DNA from: Rufibacter immobilis
Lineage (GTDB): Bacteria > Bacteroidota > Bacteroidia > Cytophagales > Hymenobacteraceae
Assembly (NCBI RefSeq): GCF_003721565.1
Contig: NZ_RJJE01000017.1
Span: forward strand, 608,636-672,635
Direction: 5' to 3'
Length of the DNA stretch: 64,000 nucleotides
Shown here: in pieces, positions 51,231 through 60,922 of the stretch
Layout: each line of letters opens with the position of its first letter
Numbering within the stretch: the first letter of the stretch is position 1
Translations under genes and position numbers: made by a program
Notes under the pieces: generated by a model
The model's input: only the letters and a program-made list of their open reading frames with translations
What the model was told of the DNA's origin: nothing
The model's database searches: none

Positions 51231-53061
51231 CGTACTGCCAACTAAAAGAACTTTAGGGGTATGCTTTACCCCCGGCGGCCAGGCCGAAGTATTGGTCTGG
51301 GCCCCCAAAGCCGACCTAGTGGAAGTGAGCCTGAACGACGGCAACACCATTGTCCCGCTCAAGAAGCAAGACTACGGCTATTGGCACGTGATCACGGATC
51401 AGATTCAACCCGGCGACACCTATAAATTCCGGCTGAACGAGGACCAGGAATACCCGGACCCGGCCTCCCTGTTGCAGCCCCAGAGTGTGCACGGTCCCTC
51501 ACAGGCCATTGACGTGGCCAAGTTCAAATGGACCGATGACCAATGGAACAACCTGCCCCTGGAAGACTACGTGCTCTATGAACTGCACACCGGTACCTTT
51601 ACCCCAGACGGCACCTTCGCCGGACTGGAAGAGAAACTGGATTACCTGAAGGAGCTGGGCGTGAACGCCATTGAGATCATGCCCGTGGCGCAGTTCCCCG
51701 GAGACCGTAACTGGGGGTATGACGGGGTTTTCCCGTTCGCGGTACAGGATTCATACGGCGGACCCAAAGCCTTGCAGCATCTGGTAGACGTGTGTCACCA
51801 GAAAGGGCTGGCCGTGGTGCTGGACGTGGTCTACAACCACCTGGGCCCCGAGGGAAATTACCTGGGCGTGTACGGCCATTACTTCACCGACAAATACAAC
51901 ACCCCCTGGGGGCCGGCCATCAACTTTGATGACGCCTGGTGTGATGGGGTGCGCCGCTACTTTGCGGAGAACCTTTTGATGTGGTTCCGCGACTTTCACA
52001 TTGACGCTGTGCGCATGGATGCCGTGCACGCCATCAAAGACTTCAGCCCGGTGCATATTCTGCGCGAGATGAAGCAGCAGGTAAACCAGCTCATGCAGGA
52101 AACCGGCCGCACCCACTACATGATTGTGGAACTGGACCTGAACGACACCCGCTTCATCAATCCGCTGGAGGAGCAGGGGTTTGGCATGGATGCCCAGTGG
52201 GTAGACGAGTTCCACCACGCCCTGCGCGTGACCACCACCGGCGAGAACACTGGCTATTACGCAGACTTCACGGGCATCTGTGATCTGGCCAAAGCCTACC
52301 GCGACGCCTACGTTTATGACGGACAGTTCTCCCCGCACCGGAACAAACACTTCGGGATTAAGGCAGAGAAGAATCCGGGCCAGCAGTTCATTGTCTTCAC
52401 TCAGAACCACGACCAGGTGGGCAACCGCATGCTGGGCGAGCGCCTGGGTGAACTGGTGAGCTTTGAGATGCAGAAGCTGGCCGCCGGAGCCGTGATTCTC
52501 AGTCCGTTCCTGCCCATGCTCTGGATGGGCGAGGAGTACAGTGAACCCAACCGTTTCCAGTACTTCGTGAGCCACACAGACCCAGACCTGGCCGAAGCCG
52601 TGCGCAAAGGACGCAAAGAGGAGTTCGCCGCCTTCCATGCTCAGGGCGAAGCCCCAGACCCTATGGCCCAGGAAACGTTCCAGAACTCTAAACTACAGTG
52701 GGATTTGGTGCAGCAGGGAGCGCATCAGGTCATGTTCAAGTTCTACCAGACGCTCCTGCGCTTGCGCCGCGAACTCCCGGCCCTCAAGCACCTGAACCGG
52801 CAGAACGTGGAAGTGGAGGAGAAGGAGGCGCAGAAAACCCTGGTGCTCCGCCGTTGGCACGAAGACCAGCAGGTGGCGATTCTGATGAACTTCTCGGCGG
52901 CGCCGCAAAAAGTGACGCTACCGGTCAGTACCAAGAGCTGGCAAATCTTGTTAGACTCCGCCGCCCCGGAGTGGAACGGCCCCCAAACCTCTGCCGCCAC
53001 CGTAAGCGGCGGTGAAGAACTAAGCCTGCAACCAGAGAGCTTGGTGGTGTACGTGGCGTAG
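51223..53061 (+). CDS. treZ: Malto-oligosyltrehalose trehalohydrolase
   Basis: About 612 residues from the ATG at 51223, which overlaps the glgX stop; ATGs at 51196 and 51202 would give longer N-termini. TreZ signatures are EVLVWAPKADLVEVSL (CBM48), EIMPVAQFPGDRNWGYDGVFPFAVQDSYGGP, VVLDVVYNHLGPEGNYL, AVRMDAVHAI (nucleophile) and MIVELDLND (acid Glu). FTQNHDQVGNRMLGERL carries the stabilising Asp. It releases trehalose from maltooligosyl-trehalose made by TreY. A palindrome-family copy and a repeat-rich gap follow before treY. Confidence 0.94.
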   Translation: MNNVLPTKRTLGVCFTPGGQAEVLVWAPKADLVEVSLNDGNTIVPLKKQDYGYWHVITDQIQPGDTYKFRLNEDQEYPDPASLLQPQSVHGPSQAIDVAKFKWTDDQWNNLPLEDYVLYELHTGTFTPDGTFAGLEEKLDYLKELGVNAIEIMPVAQFPGDRNWGYDGVFPFAVQDSYGGPKALQHLVDVCHQKGLAVVLDVVYNHLGPEGNYLGVYGHYFTDKYNTPWGPAINFDDAWCDGVRRYFAENLLMWFRDFHIDAVRMDAVHAIKDFSPVHILREMKQQVNQLMQETGRTHYMIVELDLNDTRFINPLEEQGFGMDAQWVDEFHHALRVTTTGENTGYYADFTGICDLAKAYRDAYVYDGQFSPHRNKHFGIKAEKNPGQQFIVFTQNHDQVGNRMLGERLGELVSFEMQKLAAGAVILSPFLPMLWMGEEYSEPNRFQYFVSHTDPDLAEAVRKGRKEEFAAFHAQGEAPDPMAQETFQNSKLQWDLVQQGAHQVMFKFYQTLLRLRRELPALKHLNRQNVEVEEKEAQKTLVLRRWHEDQQVAILMNFSAAPQKVTLPVSTKSWQILLDSAAPEWNGPQTSAATVSGGEELSLQPESLVVYVA

Positions 53062-53093
53062 CCCCTTTGGCGTAAGCTGATGCAAGAAGAGAT

Positions 53094-53143
53094 ACCTTGC
53101 GTTTAGGGGCTGTTTTTCCAAAAACGGCCCCTAAACGCAAGGT
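53094..53143. repeat. Palindrome-family copy, 50-bp hairpin
   Basis: ACCTTGCGTTTAGGGGC pairs with GCCCCTAAACGCAAGGT around TGTTTTTCC/AAAAACG. It lies 33 bases after the treZ stop. Confidence 0.92.
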
Positions 53144-53177
53144 TTACCTAAAAGTATTCTGAATCTCTAGCAGATAC

Positions 53178-53665
53178 TCCCCCTTTGAAGGGGCAGGGGG
53201 ATGTTTACTCAGGAGAGCACGCCTATTTAATACTCCCCTCCTCGGAGGGGTTGGGGTGGGTGAATACGCTTGCTACCTCGTTACCACTTGCATAGAATAC
53301 TTGGCAGTTGTTATAAGACCTGAAAGAGTCTGCATTTGCTGGCGCGAGCTTGCAGCTCGTGCCTCTATAAAAACACATGAGCAGAAAATAAGGAGCAGGT
53401 ATGCGTGAGGGCACGAGCTGCAAGCTCGCGCCAGCGGCAGCCACTTGTACAAAATACCTAGCAGTGGTTATAAGAACTGCAAGCGTCTGCGCCAAAACAG
53501 TGTATACAGAAACTTGCCTTCCACCTAAACGCCGTATTTTCTTAGTCAATGGTAAAGCAATGTCCCCTGAACTGAACCCACCCCAACCCCTCCGAGGAGG
53601 GGAATCATCAGCAATATGGACTCTCCTGTGTCAACATCCCCCTTCGCCCCCTTCAAAGGGGGAAT
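53178..53665. repeat. Nested inverted-repeat cluster
   Basis: Order: a CCCCCTTTGAAGGGG (53178), b CCCCTCCTCGGAGGGG (53235), d (53293), c GCTGGCGCGAGCTTGCAGC (53338), c' GCTGCAAGCTCGCGCCAGC (to 53435), d again (53451), b' CCCCTCCGAGGAGGGG (53587), a' CCCCCTTCAAAGGGGG (53645). Units a, b and c are inverted symmetrically about 53386, while d (AATACTTGGCAGTTGTTATA-like) is direct. No gene is present. Confidence 0.9.
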
Positions 53666-53747
53666 ATCTACAAATGTAAGAGGGGAGTAGCTGCATGCGT
53701 GAGAAAGTGAGCACGACCTCATAAATTTTTACCAAAAAATATAAATC

Positions 53748-53787
53748 CTGTTTAGCGCCTGTTTTTCAGAAAATAGGCCAAAAACAG
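53748..53787. repeat. Palindrome-family copy
   Basis: CTGTTTAGCGCCTGTTTTTC with mirror GAAAATAGGCCAAAAACAG, 90 bases before treY. Confidence 0.8.
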
Positions 53788-53877
53788 CAACACATACCCC
53801 TCTCTTTACGTGAGGTCTACAGCGGGAGAAATCATTTTCAAATTTCCCCATTTCCAAATCTTCAAATCTGAAAAAGA

Positions 53878-56800
53878 ATGCATAATCCTGTCGCGACGTA
53901 TCGCTTGCAGTTTCACAAGGAGTTTACCTTTCAGGACTTCGAGCGCATTATACCCTATTTACAGAAACTGGGGGTGAGCACCATCTATGCCTCGCCCATT
54001 TTTGAGGCCACTCCCGGCAGCACGCACGGCTACGACGGCGTAAACCCGCACCGCATCAACCCGGAGATTGGCTCAGAAGAGGAACTGAAGACGCTTGCCA
54101 GTGGCCTGAAAGAGCAGGGCATCAGCTGGCTGCAGGACATCGTGCCCAACCATATGGCTTATCACCCCAACAATCCCTGGCTCATGGATGTGCTGGAGAA
54201 AGGTGCCCTGAGCCAATACCGCAACTTCTTTGACATCGGCTGGGACAGCTCGCTGTATAATGGGCGCGTGATGGTGCCGTTTTTGGGCGCTACCCTGGAG
54301 GAGGTCATTAAAAACGGGGAGTTACAGGTGGCTTTTGACGAGGGGCAGCAGCGCCTGGTGTTAAAGTACTATGACAGCGCCTATCCGTTAAACCCAAGGG
54401 CCTACGAGACACTGCTCAAAGGGGAGGGCGAGCCCAACCAAGCCATTGACCAACTCCTCCAGAAGCTGGAAGAAGTACATCAGGATGAAGACCCGAAAAG
54501 TTTTGCCCTCAAGTGGGATGAGTTCCGGCAGCAGCTGGTGTCTTTGATGAAAAACGAGGTGGTGAAGACCTCGGTGGAGGCGAGTTTGCAGGCGTTCAAT
54601 GCCAAGCCCGAGAAAATTCAGCAGTTGGCCGAGCAGCAGGTGTACCAGTTGTGCCACTGGCAGGAAACAGATTCCCTGATCAACTTCCGGCGGTTTTTCA
54701 CCGTGAACGGGCTCATCTGCCTGAACATACAAGACCCCGAGGTTTTCCAAACGTACCACCAGTACGTGAAGCAACTGCAGGACGAAGGCGTTTTCCAGGG
54801 CCTCCGCATAGACCACGTAGACGGCCTATATGACCCCACCGGGTACCTGCAGCAACTGCGTGAACTGGCGGGTGAGGAGACCTACATTGCCGTAGAGAAA
54901 ATTTTGGAGCCGGGCGAACCGATGCCCAAGCAGTGGCCCATCCAGGGCAATACCGGCTATGATTTCCTGTCGTACGTGAACAACCTGTTTACCTACAAAC
55001 CTGGGCAGGAAGCTTTTGACCAACTCTACCACCAGCTGGTAGGCGAGGGCGCGGCCGTGCATGACCAGATTCACGAGAAAAAAGCCTACATCCTTAATAA
55101 CCACATGGGCGGCGAGCTGGAGAACCTGTACCAACTGTTCCTGGAGCAACGGCTGGTGGACGAGGAAGTGCTGAGCAGCGTGCCTGGGGAGAATCTGAAA
55201 GCCGCCATTGGCGAGTTTCTGGTGCAGTGCCCGGTGTACAGATATTATGGTAACCAGATGCCGCTGGACGGCGAGGAAGCCGAGGCAGTGCAGAACATCT
55301 TCAACGCTATCAGAGAGAGTAAGCCTGATTTAACCGGTGCGGTGGAGATTCTGGAGAGAGCCATTCTGGGGGCTGCGCCCGAAGGGGAAGATGACACCTA
55401 TTTGCAGCGGTCACAGCGGTTTTACCAGCGGCTCATGCAGTTCAGCGGCCCCATTATGGCCAAAGGGGTGGAAGACACCATCATGTACACCTACAACCGC
55501 TTCATCGGCCACAACGAAGTAGGCGATTCGCCGGAGGCCTTTGGGGTGAGCCCGCAGGAGTTCCACCAGATTATGCAGGACCGGCAGCAGAATTGGCCGC
55601 TGTCAATTAACGGAACCTCTACCCATGACACCAAACGCGGTGAAGACGTGCGAGCACGCCTGAACGTGCTCACCGAACTAGGGGAGGACTGGACCACGGC
55701 TGTGCAGGAATGGCGCGAACTGAACGCCGACCTGAAGCAGAACAATATGCCGGATGCAAACGACGAGTACCTCATCTACCAGACCCTGCTGGGCGCTTAC
55801 CCCATGCCGGGGCAGGACGAGGACGATTTTGAGAACCGCGTGCAGGAGTATATTCAGAAAGCCCTCCGCGAAGCGAAAGTCAACTCCAACTGGACGACGC
55901 CCAACGAGGAATACGAAGCCGCGGCCAAAGCCTTCGCGGTGAAGCTGCTGGACAAGAGCCGTCCGTTTTGGGGCAGTTTTGAGAAATTCAGGTCAAAAAC
56001 GACCGACTTCGGGATAGTGAACTCGCTGAGCCAGGTGCTGCTCAAATTCACCGCGCCGGGCGTGCCCGATGTGTACCAGGGCACCGAACTCTGGGATTTC
56101 AGTCTGGTAGACCCAGATAACCGTCGGCCTGTGGACTATGAGAAACGGCAGGCCTGGCTGGAGGAACTGGACAGTACTGATTTACGCAAGCTGGAAAACC
56201 TGTGGGAAGACCTCTGGGAGAACCGCTATGACGCCCGCATCAAACTCTGGCTCACCCGTACGCTGTTCACCGAGCGCAAGAACAACGCTAACCTCTTCGC
56301 CAAAGGCGAATACCTGCCGCTGGAAGTTGAAGGCGAGGGCAAAGACCACGTGCTGGCCTTCGCCCGCAAGCATCTGCACACCTGGTACATTGTGGCGGTG
56401 CCACTGCATCTGGCAGCGCTGGCTAAGGAACAGGGCGTAGAAACGCTGGAAGAAATTGACTGGAAAGACACCAAAGTCATTCTGCCCAAAGATGCGCCTA
56501 AAGACTGGCAAGACACGCTGGTGCGCAGCAACGGCAGCTATGCGCATGAGTTGAGCGTAGGCGACCTGTTCGGGATATTCCCGTTGGCGCTGCTCAAGCT
56601 TAGAGCCAAGAATGAGCGCGGGGGCGGTATTCTGCTGCACATCAGTTCCTTGACCTCGCCGTTCGGGATTGGGGACATGGGACCGGAAGCGCGGAACTTC
56701 GCCAACTTCCTACAGGCCAGCCACCAGAAATACTGGCAGTTGCTGCCGCTTAACCCCATTGAGGCGGGGCAGGGCTACTCGCCGTACAGTTCCATCTCCA

Positions 56801-58110
56801 GCCGGGCGGGCAACCCGCTGCTCATCTCGCCGGAACTGCTGGCCAAAGAAGGACTGCTGAACGCGCAGGAACTGAGCCAATACCACCTTCCGCAGACGGG
56901 CAGCGTGGACTATGAGCAGGCCAAGCGCGTGAAAGACGAGCTGCTGGAGAAGGCCTGGCAGACCTTCAGGAACGGCGATTACCCGTCGCTGCAACAGCAG
57001 TTTGTGGACTACTGCGGCACCGAGGCGGGCTGGCTCCATGACTTCGCGCTGTACGTGCTGCTCAAGGACCAGAACGGCGGCAGCGCGTGGTTCCAGTGGG
57101 AAGACCAATACAAGCAACGCGACCCCCAGGCGCTGGAACAGCTGGTGCAGGACCACGCCGAGGCCATTGAGAAAACCAAGTGGGTGCAGTTCATCTTCAA
57201 CAAACAGTGGAAGCGCCTGCGCACGTACTGCAACAACCGCGGCATCCAGATGTTCGGGGATATGCCGTTCTACATCAGCTATGACAGCGTAGATGTGTGG
57301 GGCAACCGCGATATTTTTGCCGTGGACGAAGAAGGCAACATGACCGGCGTGGCGGGCGTACCACCCGATTCTTTCTCGGAGGATGGTCAGCTCTGGGGCA
57401 TGCCGGTGTTTAAGTGGGACGTACTCAAGGAGCAGGGCTATGACTGGTGGATTGGCCGCCTGCGCAAGAACATGGAGCTCTATGACTTGGTGCGGCTAGA
57501 CCATTTTAGAGCCTTCGCCGATTACTGGGAAGTGCCCGCGGGTGAGGAAACCGCCAAGAACGGTGCCTGGAAACTAGGCCCCGGGGCCGATTTCTTCACC
57601 TACGTGGAGAAGGAGCTGGGTAGCCTGCCGTTCATCGCCGAGGACTTAGGCGAGATCAATGACCTGGTGCTCAAGCTGCGCGATGATTTCAACCTGCCGG
57701 GTATGAAGATTCTACAGTTTGCGTGGGGCGATGAAATGCCGCAGAACGATTACATGCCGCACAACTACGCCCGCAACTTCATTGCCTACACGGGCACCCA
57801 CGACAACAACACCACGCTGGGCTGGTACCGCCAGGAAGGCAAACCGCACCACCAGCAAATAGAGCACTACGTGGGCCGCGAACTGAGCGAGCACGACATC
57901 TGGTGGGTGATGGCGCGCCTGGCCTACGCCTCGGTGGCCAAAACCGCCATTCTGCCCATGCAAGACGTGCTGGGCATTGACGAACAAGGCCGCATGAACA
58001 CCCCCGGCCAAGGCCAAGGCAACTGGGGCTGGCGGTTAGTGCCGGGGCAGATTACCAAGGAAACCGAGAACCAGTTGAAGGAGTGGACTTGGTTGTATAA
58101 TAGAGATTAG
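53878..58110 (+). CDS. treY-malQ: Malto-oligosyltrehalose synthase / 4-alpha-glucanotransferase fusion
   Basis: 1410 residues. Residues 1-~905 are TreY: ATYRLQFHKEFTFQDFERIIPYLQKLGVSTIYASP, GYDGVNPHRINPEIG, LRIDHVDGLYDP, VEDTIMYTYNRFIGHNEVG, and KFTAPGVPDVYQGTELWDFSLVDPDNRRPVD. Residues ~915-1410 are a complete MalQ of the GH77 family: ERGGGILLHISSLTSPFGIGDMG, LVRLDHFRAFADYWEVP (nucleophile Asp), FIAEDLGEIN (acid Glu) and TGTHDNNT. TreY turns the reducing end of maltodextrin into a trehalose linkage; MalQ would rebuild longer maltodextrins from leftover short ones. A terminator follows. Confidence 0.94.
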   Translation: MHNPVATYRLQFHKEFTFQDFERIIPYLQKLGVSTIYASPIFEATPGSTHGYDGVNPHRINPEIGSEEELKTLASGLKEQGISWLQDIVPNHMAYHPNNPWLMDVLEKGALSQYRNFFDIGWDSSLYNGRVMVPFLGATLEEVIKNGELQVAFDEGQQRLVLKYYDSAYPLNPRAYETLLKGEGEPNQAIDQLLQKLEEVHQDEDPKSFALKWDEFRQQLVSLMKNEVVKTSVEASLQAFNAKPEKIQQLAEQQVYQLCHWQETDSLINFRRFFTVNGLICLNIQDPEVFQTYHQYVKQLQDEGVFQGLRIDHVDGLYDPTGYLQQLRELAGEETYIAVEKILEPGEPMPKQWPIQGNTGYDFLSYVNNLFTYKPGQEAFDQLYHQLVGEGAAVHDQIHEKKAYILNNHMGGELENLYQLFLEQRLVDEEVLSSVPGENLKAAIGEFLVQCPVYRYYGNQMPLDGEEAEAVQNIFNAIRESKPDLTGAVEILERAILGAAPEGEDDTYLQRSQRFYQRLMQFSGPIMAKGVEDTIMYTYNRFIGHNEVGDSPEAFGVSPQEFHQIMQDRQQNWPLSINGTSTHDTKRGEDVRARLNVLTELGEDWTTAVQEWRELNADLKQNNMPDANDEYLIYQTLLGAYPMPGQDEDDFENRVQEYIQKALREAKVNSNWTTPNEEYEAAAKAFAVKLLDKSRPFWGSFEKFRSKTTDFGIVNSLSQVLLKFTAPGVPDVYQGTELWDFSLVDPDNRRPVDYEKRQAWLEELDSTDLRKLENLWEDLWENRYDARIKLWLTRTLFTERKNNANLFAKGEYLPLEVEGEGKDHVLAFARKHLHTWYIVAVPLHLAALAKEQGVETLEEIDWKDTKVILPKDAPKDWQDTLVRSNGSYAHELSVGDLFGIFPLALLKLRAKNERGGGILLHISSLTSPFGIGDMGPEARNFANFLQASHQKYWQLLPLNPIEAGQGYSPYSSISSRAGNPLLISPELLAKEGLLNAQELSQYHLPQTGSVDYEQAKRVKDELLEKAWQTFRNGDYPSLQQQFVDYCGTEAGWLHDFALYVLLKDQNGGSAWFQWEDQYKQRDPQALEQLVQDHAEAIEKTKWVQFIFNKQWKRLRTYCNNRGIQMFGDMPFYISYDSVDVWGNRDIFAVDEEGNMTGVAGVPPDSFSEDGQLWGMPVFKWDVLKEQGYDWWIGRLRKNMELYDLVRLDHFRAFADYWEVPAGEETAKNGAWKLGPGADFFTYVEKELGSLPFIAEDLGEINDLVLKLRDDFNLPGMKILQFAWGDEMPQNDYMPHNYARNFIAYTGTHDNNTTLGWYRQEGKPHHQQIEHYVGRELSEHDIWWVMARLAYASVAKTAILPMQDVLGIDEQGRMNTPGQGQGNWGWRLVPGQITKETENQLKEWTWLYNRD

Positions 58111-58127
58111 AAGCAATAGCAGAGAGG

Positions 58128-58166
58128 AAAAGAAAAGGCCATAGAATCCTCTATGGCCTTTTTTGT
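58128..58166 (+). terminator. Terminator of treY-malQ
   Basis: AAAAGGCCATAGA...TCTATGGCCTTTT hairpin and T-run. Confidence 0.9.
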
Positions 58167-58204
58167 TTATAATTACATTAAATATCAATCTAAGTTTAGT
58201 AGAA

Positions 58205-59674
58205 GTGAAACACCAAATTTCATTTAATCATCTATTAGCCATAATGAATGGTCTTGATGATAATTATTTTGATGAGGATAGAAGGAATACAACCATAATT
58301 ATAAAAGATAAAATAATAAGAGGTCCAGGTAATAATATATTTCATCAACAATCTTTTGAGAATAGAATTGAGTTTAAAGATTGTGTTTTTGAAGTTGGCT
58401 TTATGTTTGGGCCTTCAAAGTTCAAAGGAAGTATATACTTTAGTAATTGTGTTTTTAAAGATGGAATTTGGTGGCAAAATTGCGAGTTTGGTGAGTTTTT
58501 TGTATTTTCAAAATGTATGCTATATAAAAGTATTAATATTTCTGCATTTGATTGTTATAGATTTCATTTCGATGATTGTGTAATATATGACATGTTGGTT
58601 TTGGCTGAAGGAGTGATTAAACGTTCGGAAAATAGAACTTATGGAAGAATGGGAGGGAGTTTTTCTAATGTCAAAGCTGAACACATAAGATTATTAAATA
58701 ATGATTTAGGAAGCCTTAGTATTACCTATCATTATATCGGAAAAATTGAGGTCTAATCAGGTGCATATGAAGATGGTTTTGGGATTTATGAGTCAATTGA
58801 TAAGGATAGATTTCCTGATAATTTAAGTAAAGGGTATATTGGTAAATTTAAAATTGAAGTTGAAAGTAAAGATAATATAGGGAATTTAAGGTTTCAAAAA
58901 GGGGATATTAATGAACTTGAGATTTCTGGTATTTTAAATGAAGGAAACATTCTTTTTGAAAATATCAAAGTAGAGATTTTAAATATAAATAGATTCTCAA
59001 ATAATGATACAGTGAGATTTTTTAATATTTCACCTCTTAATCATGATTCTAAAGTAGTGATTGAGGAATCTAATTTAGGTAAAATGCAGTTCTTTAATAT
59101 TGATTTCAGTAAGTTTAATTCATTTTATATCAATAATTCTAACGTTACAGAAATTCAAACCGCATATGTAAGTTGGCCTAATAAAATTGTTGCAATCAAT
59201 AATGATGCAGCTAGGCAAAAATAGAATTATCGTCAACTGAAAATGGCGATGAAAAAGCAAGAAGATACATTTCAGTCTCTCGTTTTTGAACAGGAAGAAA
59301 TGGAGTCTTATTGGAAATATCTAAAAGAAGGGAGGGGAGATTGGAGCGAGCGATTTATATTATGGACAAGTAAAGTATCCAATTATTATGGAAAGGATTG
59401 GGTTCTTCCTGTTATATGGATGATAATTTTTAATTTTTTATTCTTTATTTTAATAGGTGCAGGGCTGGTAACTAATAGAGCTATTACAATTGATGATTAT
59501 TTAAGTTTGTTTGGAAGAGTTACATATTTATTTAATCCCGCACATCAAGTAAACAATATTCATGATAAAATAAACTTAAGTAATTTCTCATTAGTTTTTG
59601 ATTTTATTTCTAGAATTTTTACTTCATATTTTATATTTCAAACAATAAAAGCATTTAGAAAATACTCTAAGTAA
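58205..59674 (+). pseudogene. AT-rich membrane-protein gene interrupted by two in-frame stop codons
   Basis: One continuous frame spans this interval, broken by TAA at 58754-58756 and TAG at 59222-59224. All three pieces are in the same frame and read as one protein. Part 1 has short beta-like repeats (IEFKDCVFEVGFMFGPSKFKG, SNCVFKDGIWWQNCEFG), in the style of pentapeptide-like stacked strands; part 2 continues similarly. Part 3 (NYRQLKMAMKKQEDTFQSLVFEQEEM...) ends with two membrane helices (VIWMIIFNFLFFILIGAGL and FISRIFTSYFIFQTIKAF), as in ion-channel-like tails. I set the start at GTG 58205; it is uncertain. Composition is far more AT-rich than treY, implying recent acquisition. The role is unknown. 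Confidence 0.8.
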
Positions 59675-59713
59675 CTCCAGATTTATCTTATATTTTTTAT
59701 TAGTGAAAAGTGC

Positions 59714-59926
59714 TTATTTTCTAGGGAGTTTGCTTCTTACCAATTTCACTTCTTTGGTAATATCTTCCAAGCTAGGAGCCGAGGCGGATTTACTTCTTAG
59801 GTTCTTCACCACATCGGTGAAAGTGTTTTGCTTTTTCTTCTCAATAGAAATAAGGTTTAGGTCTGCCAAGTTTTGAAGCAGTTGTAAGGCTTTGGGATTT
59901 AGTATTTCAACTCTAATAGGTTCCAT
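59714..59926 (-). CDS. Antitoxin-like small protein
   Basis: 70 residues: MEPIRVEILNPKALQLLQNLADLNLISIEKK, then a basic/acidic helical tail (EDITKEVKLVRSKLPRK). Proteins of this shape in Bacteroidota usually precede a PIN-domain toxin gene. Here no toxin follows; the next minus-strand sequence downstream is the converging AT-rich pseudogene. It is best read as an orphan antitoxin, with moderate confidence. Confidence 0.55.
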   Translation of the reverse strand: MEPIRVEILNPKALQLLQNLADLNLISIEKKKQNTFTDVVKNLRSKSASAPSLEDITKEVKLVRSKLPRK

Positions 59927-59974
59927 ATATCAAATATACGAATTAAATGAGTTTGAGTAAATTGACTTACTTAG

Positions 59975-60328
59975 TTAATCCAACACATCAATATCGAGCA
60001 CAATCCGCACATTCTCCTTTATTTTCTTCCGTAACTCTTCCTCCAACTGCCCAATCTTGTGCAGGAGGCGGGAGTTGTCAATGGCTCTGATTTGGTCTAT
60101 CATGATGTCGCAGGCTTCTTTCACGTTGGCGGTGCCTTTGGCTAGGTGAACGCGCAGAATCTCGGCTTCGGGTTGCACGTGGGTGGTGATGGGGCAGATG
60201 ATGGTGGAGGGGTGGGTTTTGTTCAGCAGGTCGGTTTGGAGAATGACCACCGGCCGTACCTTTCCAGTTTCAGTGCCTATTCTAGGGTTGAGGTCGGCAA
60301 TCCAGACCTCAAACTGCTTAGGCTTCAT
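59975..60328 (-). CDS. MazF/PemK-type mRNA interferase toxin
   Basis: 117 residues from the ATG at 60326-60328. KQFEVWIADLNPRIGTETGKVRPVVILQTD is the classic first part of MazF/PemK, ICPITTHV the second strand, and CDIMIDQIRAIDNSRL the third with the conserved Gln-x-Arg-x-Ile-Asp. MazF-like toxins cut mRNA at short sites. The antitoxin gene overlaps it by 11 bases, so the pair is translationally coupled. Confidence 0.9.
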   Translation of the reverse strand: MKPKQFEVWIADLNPRIGTETGKVRPVVILQTDLLNKTHPSTIICPITTHVQPEAEILRVHLAKGTANVKEACDIMIDQIRAIDNSRLLHKIGQLEEELRKKIKENVRIVLDIDVLD

Positions 60329-60551
60329 CGTTTTCCAGCGCCTCAAATTCCTTTAGCACCGAGAGCGAATCATCGGCCACCAACCTTGACTCTTTCGCCA
60401 ACTGCTTGGCCAGGAGGCGGCGCTTTTGCAGTTTGTTGTAGAATTCCAGCGCCTCATTGATGTAGCGGTTGCGGTTGGTGTGGAGCTTGCCTAAAATGCT
60501 TTCGGTCTCCTGAAAGATATTGTCTTCCAATTTTAAAGATAAGTTCTTCAT
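60318..60551 (-). CDS. Antitoxin of the MazF pair (ribbon-helix-helix-like)
   Basis: 77 residues from the ATG at 60549-60551: MKNLSLKLEDNIFQETESILGKLHTNRNRYINEALEFYNKL looks like a ribbon-helix-helix DNA-binding N-terminus, followed by an acidic tail likely to wrap the toxin (KESRLVADDSLSVLKEFEAL). Its 3' end overlaps the toxin start. Such antitoxins usually repress their own promoter. GTATATAC-like symmetry near 60585-60595 could be an operator. Confidence 0.82.
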   Translation of the reverse strand: MKNLSLKLEDNIFQETESILGKLHTNRNRYINEALEFYNKLQKRRLLAKQLAKESRLVADDSLSVLKEFEALENDEA

Positions 60552-60703
60552 TTCCTTGCTGTTTCTACAAAGGTATATTCTTTTAGTATATACTGAAACA
60601 GTAAAGGACAAGTTTCTACTTGTTTCATTTAAGAGTATTGAAGCAAATAATAGGGGAAGAGGCATTAACGAGGAATCACATCAAGAATGACGGCATTGCT
60701 GGT

Positions 60704-60843
60704 CGTCCCCCTTTGAAGGGGGTAGGGGGATGACAAAGGCGTTTGAAGAGGCGTCTACTTTAGCAATAGGAGTGAAAGCTGTTTCTCGGGAATGCGTAAA
60801 TCAGCACGAGTAATCATCCCCCTACCCCCTTCAAAGGGGGACG
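60704..60843. repeat. Inverted pair of C-rich repeats
   Basis: CGTCCCCCTTTGAAGGGGG (60704) and CCCCCTTCAAAGGGGGACG (to 60843) form exact inverted arms with about 80 bases between them. The same unit occurs at the ends of the 53.2-53.7 kb cluster. The remaining gap up to 60922 holds no gene. Confidence 0.88.
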
Positions 60844-60922
60844 GAATGCGTGACTATTTCTACTGAGTGCGCAGGTAATCTGCGGTTAGTTCACAGATAA
60901 AAAAATAAACCTTTTAGTAGAA

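Noticed and set aside
55968-56012. Palindrome-family-like sequence inside the treY-malQ coding region
   Set aside because: The encoded residues (RPFWGSFEKFRSKTTDFG) fit the normal TreY sequence at this place, so the resemblance is probably chance.
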